64,000 nucleotides of DNA from NCBI GenBank assembly GCA_036925085.1, contig JAUPFP010000029.1, positions 3,075,210 through 3,139,209 on the forward strand. Reading direction: 5' to 3'. Made by a program: the position numbers and the translations under genes. Of the stretch, positions 57,600-64,000 are shown in pieces (the first letter of the stretch is position 1; each line of letters begins with the position of its first letter). This DNA comes from Brachycybe producta. Lineage: Eukaryota; Arthropoda; Diplopoda; Playtdesmida; Andrognathidae. The notes beneath the pieces were generated by a model. It made no database searches. It was not told the origin of the DNA and saw only the letters and a list, made by a program, of their open reading frames with translations.

Positions 57600-59400
57600 A
57601 TATTTATTTACTTATTTATATTGTGCCCTTTTATAGGATAGGGCCTCTGTACATGTATTCATATTTTCATATCGCGATATATGATTAATTTGAACACCTA
57701 TATATACATATCTATTATCTATTATGGGAGGTAAATATAATATAGTTGACCTAAAGATCTAAATGAAATCAAATATGAAATATTTATAGACCTTGAAGGC
57801 ACGAAGCCAAGCGAAGTCTTCATCTTAAAATTAAAACATGGAAAGGATTACCATGCAATAATAGATGAATATTTATTTGAATATTTCGCGGTATATGTAG
57901 ATCTAGATATATGGCATAGGGCCTATATATCAAGGCTATTTGAGCTTAAATAATAAGCATTCGTATAAGATCTGTTTTTATTTCATAATTTCATAAAGCT
58001 AGGCCTATATAATTTAACCCTTTGATGAAAACATTTATATTTAGCTGACCCATAGCTGCAGCCTATATATATAGTCTATAGTGTCGGTTTATATAGCTAT
58101 ATTGCAGATTTTTTGAAAATATATAGATCTATAGGTTATATCTATAGGCCATATTGATTAGAGATGCTCAGATAGATTGTTAGTTAAGCCTATAGGCCTA
58201 AGATCTATTTTAAAAACATAGTCTAATCTATATATAAGAAATAGTCGGGTAAGACAAATAATGTTCTAAAATATAGGCCCATAGATCTATATAATGGATT
58301 ACAACGACGGACCTACATAATTATTTGTGTATATAATTGGAATATTGGTCATATAGATCTATAATGACAATATTCCTATTGAATAATAGATTGTACTCTA
58401 TATAAATTTTTAAATTTTAACTATTGAACTATTCGAGTAATAAGCGTAATAGATAAAACTAGGATTGATTTTCAATTAAAAGCCTGCATTTTTATAAATA
58501 GGCCGATAGTAGGGGCCTTACGGTCCCATTTTTTTTGTTGCTATATTCTAAATTAATAAATTAATTTAACATAGATCTATATAGATTATAAAATACTGGA
58601 TGAATGGAGTGTGCCTTTAGTGATATAGACTCTTAATTTTATATTTTGATAAAATGATATGATATATAGGCCCTATATAGGCCTATATGCCCTATAATAT
58701 TACTACTGAATAGTGGTGTTAGAAGAATACATCTTCTCTTTAGGCCCTTGGTTTAAAGTTTAAGCGATATAGGCCTATACGCTTAATTTTCAAGTTTGCA
58801 AAATTATTTAATATTTTATGCCCGTTGGATTTGGCCCATCTCTTGAGTTTTTTTAAATGTCAGAATTATAGGCCACTATAGACTCTTATTTATGGTTCAT
58901 CTGCATGCATGCGCCATTTTTTTTTTCTCAGAATGTTATGTTCAAACTCTATAAAAAGTATAGAAATGTTAAATGGTCAATAGGGCCTCTTCGTTATTAT
59001 CATAGGCCTAGATTCTATATATATAGTTATAGTCAGAAGTTTAAATTTGAGATATAGTCTATATATATATATATATATTTAGAGTAGGAACAGAACCTAA
59101 AGGGGGCCTACTGTAAATTTATCTATTTTATAAGGCCTACTGTATATATATATAAGATAGTGGACTAATATAAGCTATATATAATAAAAAATGTCTTATA
59201 GACCTTATATACCTGTGAGTGCCTGTCAAATACACCTGTGGACTCCACGTATATATAGATTATCTGTTAAATTATTCGATTATACATTATAACTTAATGA
59301 CTGTTAATAATAGGCCTAATTAGTGCTCGAATTTTATGAAATATCAAGCAAGTGTTCCTCAATTTGTATGGCCCAAGTGCCAATTGTGATATATAGTGTC
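57600..59400. repeat. Domain of short palindromes (TATAGGCCTATA, TAGATCTA)
   Basis: Variants of ATAGGCCTAT and AGATCTAT recur about twenty times without a fixed spacing (for example near 58000, 58190, 58275, 58670-58690, 58770 and 59310). They make the region almost self-complementary at short scale. No open frame of note. Confidence 0.6.
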
Positions 59401-59667
59401 TATAGACCTAATTATCATCATTATATAGAACAACTGCAGTTAGATCTATGCTTTTTCTGATCAAAACGTCTGGTTAGAGGCTAGATATCTGGTTCCTATC
59501 AGTAGTCAACTATAGAGTTCTAACCTCTAACAAGTGTTTTATTAATTGAAAAAAATCATAATTGTTGGTGGGTGATCTATAATAAATGGAATTGTTCCTT
59601 CACAATTATCGTTTGGGCCACAGATTGAGAACCATTTGCTTGATTTTGCATAAAAATCCGAGCCCTA
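59321..59667. mobile_element. hAT-type MITE, copy 4
   Basis: Left end TAGTGCTCGAATTTTATG, right end CATAAAAATCCGAGCCCTA, with the arm sequence GGCCCAAGTGCCAATTGTGA and internal CTTTTTCTGATCAAAACGTC. No clear target duplication remains. Confidence 0.7.
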
Positions 59668-61721
59668 ATAATAATAATACTTTAAAAATGTTGACCAGCA
59701 CTTTCTAAATCTATAGTTCGCGGAACTTTTAATAAATAAAAGTTTAACACATTAGCAATTAGGAACAATTATTAAGGCCTGCTCATGATATATGGTGTAA
59801 TTAATAATTTTCTCAATGTGACATCCGTTTTTAATATGATATATAACGCCATTGTTTCTTTTTTTTTTTTATCTATTTTCAGATGCAGTTTAAAAGATTA
59901 TTGTTTTGTCTTAAAACTTCTCATCTGCATATAATCTAGTAAGCATCAGTTGACATCCTTAATGGGCTCACAAACATGTTTGTGGAAAAAACAAATTCCT
60001 GGACTCCAATAGCAGTTAAATTTGCATGTTAGTTTTCACTTTTGAAGTTTGTTGTTTGTGTTATTAATCTCAGGTAATTTAATTTGTCTTCATCAATTAA
60101 AAAGAATTTCTCGGAATATACTTTGTATAGATTCTATAGTCTGAAATGAAATAGAAAAAAAAGGGCTGGAGAGAGTTGTGTGCATAAAATGCGCAAAATG
60201 CATAAGGACTGTTCTAATCTCTTTTGGGTATACATATATGACACCATATGAGTATCATACTGGATATGTGCATTATTAATCAGTTTTAATTTAAAATATT
60301 AAAAAAAATGCATAAAAAGTACACATTGCATTCATAATATTTGTAAATTTGCATAAAGTCACATAATTTCACATAGTCTAGCTAGAAAAAATCGACAAAT
60401 GGTTTCTAAAAAAAAAACAAAATCGTCTCGATTTTGTAATTTATGATTACTGTTGCTAATAAATGCTTTAGACATTTAATTCATTGTGCATTTACTATAA
60501 AATTTACAATGTGATTCTTCTAATCCGAATCCACGATAGTCCGAACACTTTTATGAAAAAAAATAGTTAAAATTTGTGATTTTATTAAAAGTAATTATAA
60601 TACTGTAGTATAGTATGCAATAAATTAGTAAAATGTGTAATAAGGATTTGTAAATAATGTTTAATATAATATTTTCATCCAATTTCGTTAATTTCGAACA
60701 TCTCTTGCATTAATTAGTTAGAATTACCGCGATTCGATTGTATATATTTTTAGTTGCGTACATTTTCTTACAATATTTTCCTTTTTTTAGAGGGGTTTAT
60801 TTTTTAATTGCATCGAATTTGCACAATTTGGAATTTTTATTTGAATAAAAGTTTCAACTTTAGTGATGAAATTGTATAGAAGAAAAAAAAAACCTGGTTT
60901 TCGAAAAAGTTTCTACCTGCTTCTGCTTTTAAGTTTTTTAAATGTTGTATTGAATTTAATTCATTGAGGGGGGATTTTTTTATCCGCTTCTTGTTACCTT
61001 CACTCCACACCCCAACATGAAGTTTTTTTTCTCTCTTCTTTTTTAACTCACCCTTAAAGCTTTTTTACCCCCCACAAACACACCTTTTTTTTTCTCTTTC
61101 TTATGTGAAATTTTCTTTAAAAATTTTGGCGACATTTTGACAGAAAAAAAAAATTGATAAGCTATTCCCGCACAATAATGATATTTTATTATATAAGAAC
61201 ACAACTTAAAGAGGAGATAAAAAACACACTATATAGCTTATGTATACCTTATGGAACATGAAGGAGGAATGAGGAAAAAAATGGGGGAGTTGAGAAGGAG
61301 AGAAAAAAAGGTCCCAAGAAAGATGAGAGAGGGAGGGAGGGAGGGGGATAAGATATGACCTCAAGTGAAAACTGAAAAAAAAAATAGTCTTCAATACAAA
61401 TACCTTTGACAAGCGAAAAACAGGTGAAATAATGAATAGAGATGGATGGATGGATTGAGGTAGTGTGGGGGGGGGGACCCACACCAGCACCCAGGATCTT
61501 TTAGATGTATATAAAAAAAATTTCGGGGATTTCTTTATTTTGTAAAAAGGAAGGAAAACCTCTGAATTCATATAGCACCCTAAATGAATTTTTTTCTGTT
61601 ACATAATGTGTCATTTTTGCTTCTTTTTACACAAAAAAAAAAGGAATACAATTCCACAAAAAAAGAAAAAAAAAAGTAGGGGGATTTGGACAGGTTAAAG
61701 ACCCTCCTCCTCCTCATATCT

Positions 61722-61741
61722 CTCTCTCTCTCTCTCTCTCC
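61722..61741. repeat. (TC)n microsatellite
   Basis: About ten TC units next to a CCTCCTCCTC run. Confidence 0.9.
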
Positions 61742-62814
61742 CTCACCTTTTTTTTAGTGTAGACCCTATGTGTTGTGTATTATGGGTGTTTAAGTTTAAG
61801 GTTAAGATTATGCAAAAATATATGTCCGTGGTCAGTGGACACCTCCCTTTCAAACACCCTCCTCCTTCTTAGCCTTATCCTCCTGTATTTGAATGTAAAT
61901 AGTTGTGTGAATTTAGCGAATAATTTATACAGGATGTTATAATTTTTAATGTTTGGGGGTGCCTAGAAAAATTCATGACAAGGTGTCATTTTTTTTATGA
62001 TGGATTTCATGTATTTTTACAATTTTTCTTGTTCTTTTTTTCTAGGTAAATATTATTGAGATGCTGCATAAATTAGTTGCGGTCACAAATACTTAATATA
62101 ATGGACAACTTTGGGTGTGGAAGTTATTATCAAAATATCAGGTTTGATATTTATAAATTTTATTAAAAAGTTTTTTTTTTGGTACCATAGTTATAAAAAT
62201 TTACAAACATTAAATGACTAAACAGTTTATAGCAGGTTTTTTTTTCTTCTGGTTACCCCTTGTTTACAGAAAGTCTTTTGTAATAAAAGTAAACACATTT
62301 GGTATGATTTTATTTGGTGTTATTTATAAGTTATAACTGTAAAAACCTGCTTTCAAAAGGCCACTACAGTAATATACTAAGACTGTTATATGCCAGTAAA
62401 ATGTAATATCTAGCTCCTAATCTTGTAAATTGCAATAGTCACAAAAATAAATTATAAAATATTGATATATGACAAATATTGTCCTCTGATTGCCATTGTC
62501 TGATGTGCAGCATAATAATTATGACAGTTATAAAATAATAGTGTGCAAGTAGTATGATTATAAAGTCTGCTGATGGGTATAAGGGGTAGATGTCTGGGGC
62601 CTCATTACAGAAAAAAAGTCATAAAATTGTGACAGTCATACCTTATGATGTCTCTCCTTGTGCTCTTATTAATTTATGCTGTACACTAGCTAATTGGCAG
62701 TAAATGTGACGATATTTGTAATAAAGATATTTTGTAATTTTGTCTCTGTTACAAGATTATGTGCCAGATATGGCAATTTAGTGTCATATGACAGTCTTAT
62801 TTTCTTTCTGCAAT

Positions 62815-62922
62815 GATGCTAGAGTTCTAGCCTCTAACTAAACGGGATTGTTACTTCACAATTAGCTTTTGGGCCACATTTTGAGAAACATTTCTTTGAT
62901 ATTGCATACAAATCCAAGCCCT
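62815..62922. mobile_element. hAT-type MITE, copy 5, right half only
   Basis: TAGAGTTCTAGCCTCTAACT, then TTACTTCACAATTAGC, GGGCCACATTTTGAGAAACA and ATCCAAGCCCTA match the right half of the family. The left half is absent. Confidence 0.6.
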
Positions 62923-64000
62923 AATAATATTTTGTTACGAAAATCCTAAATCGATGTATTGATTTACGAAGGTCCTCCTCGGTTAGGTTTACATTTGAAA
63001 TGGAGTGTCTTGGAATTTTGATTTCATTTTTTTTTCTATAACAGTGAAGGAATCTTTTCAGTCCCAATGTTACGAAATGAGATCATGACAAAATATAAGA
63101 TGGACCTGAGGGGGTTTGAGGTGGAGAATAAGAAATCCCTATCTTTAATTCGTTGTTTTTAATATTTCGTTTATTTTTTTGTGATTTCCCCCTCTCTACT
63201 CACTCATAGACCTTTTTGATAACCTTTTTTTTTGTTTCGCCAAAGTAAATAATCGATAATCAAAGACTCAAAACAGCTCAATTGCACTTTTTTTTTCAGG
63301 GGTTTGGTTATAGATTTTGTTCTTTTCTTATTTTAACCCTCACTTATTTTACCCTTACATATTTACAATGGCTGATTTTTCATATAATTCTTTGTTTTTA
63401 AATTTTCAATTCAAAAATTATGAGTATATTGTGACTTTTAAATGGAGTCAATTAAATCAGTTAATGATAATTATAATGATGAGTATATATATACATGATT
63501 ATTCTTTTATTAAATTTGGAAGATTTCTTTATGAAATATCTAAAATAACAGCTAAAGAAATTAGATTATAATGATTTACAAAAAAGATCAAATTTTCTTT
63601 TAAGTTCGTAATTGTAAACTTAATCCGTTTCACTTTTTTTTTAAAAAAAGTGATGAAAAAAAAATCGTTTTTAAAAAATTTCAATGTTTACTTAAGATTA
63701 ACTTCGAACTTATAACCAACATTGAGAAATTGAAAACTTCACGAATTTCTACTTAGATTTCGAGTTCCACAAGTATGTATTCAATTTAAACACTAATTAA
63801 AATTAATGAGGTGTGACTTTTGTCTAATTAATCGAACTGCAAAATATAATTAAAGTACTTTGCTTAAGTTTTCTATCCAAAATTGTCATTAGAATAAAAT
63901 ATTGAAAAATGCTAGAGACTTTGCATTGTCTATCTATGGCTTGGAAGACAGTTTTATGTCTAAAAGACACATAAAATATCCAAAATAATTCTGTTTATAC

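Larger units (their letters stand above)
59670..64000. other. AT-rich DNA, no gene seen
   Basis: Besides a hAT-type right half (62815-62922) and microsatellites, only composition-driven open frames (for example the CT/GA-rich one near 61250-61570). Confidence 0.55.

Noticed and set aside
1..64000. tRNA or rRNA genes
   Set aside because: No B-box (GGTTCGAATCC-like) with a cloverleaf and no rRNA landmark words were found on either strand by eye; a covariance-model scan would be decisive.

Overview
This is AT-rich animal DNA. Genes are split by short GT-AG introns (mostly 79-90 bp), intergenic DNA is full of A/T runs, (GA)n/(CT)n/(GT)n microsatellites and small inverted-repeat elements, and the recognisable proteins are metazoan (an F-box/WD40 protein, a rhodopsin-class GPCR, two secreted proteins). 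The texture fits an invertebrate, perhaps a protostome such as an arachnid, horseshoe crab, crustacean or mollusc, but the sequence does not settle which.

Only the central third (about 28.4-43.8 kb) is clearly genic. From left to right: (i) two small tandem paralogues on the minus strand, 28472-29302 and 31393-31923. Each has a nearly identical signal peptide, a phase-1 intron at the same codon and a divergent highly charged body; I do not recognise the family. (ii) A single-exon class A GPCR on the plus strand (33237-34607), divergently arranged with the secreted pair. (iii) A minus-strand F-box/WD40 gene (39678-42801, seven coding exons, 619 aa) that I assembled exon by exon, plus a probable upstream 5' UTR exon ending at 43748. 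It is the likely substrate-binding subunit of an SCF ubiquitin ligase.

The flanks (1-28 kb and 44-64 kb) have no convincing protein gene. They hold layers of transposon-derived sequence: palindromic elements with TTAA ends in many copies, a hAT-type MITE family (one copy with a perfect 8-bp target duplication), Harbinger-like MITEs (one with a TAA duplication), a GC-rich element with 5-bp flanking repeats, an inverted pair of mariner transposase fragments, 3' ends of a non-LTR retrotransposon, a nested inverted-repeat element (8464-9158), a 30-bp self-complementary minisatellite (4141-4393), a roughly 197-bp tandem repeat (16.2-16.9 kb), a 320-bp polypyrimidine tract and a domain full of short palindromes such as TATAGGCCTATA (57.6-59.4 kb). 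Several elements are inserted in one another, which gives relative ages.

The most novel material is the tandem pair of unrecognised secreted proteins beside a peptide-type GPCR, and the palindromic TTAA repeat family. I see no bacterial-type system, CRISPR, tRNA or rRNA.
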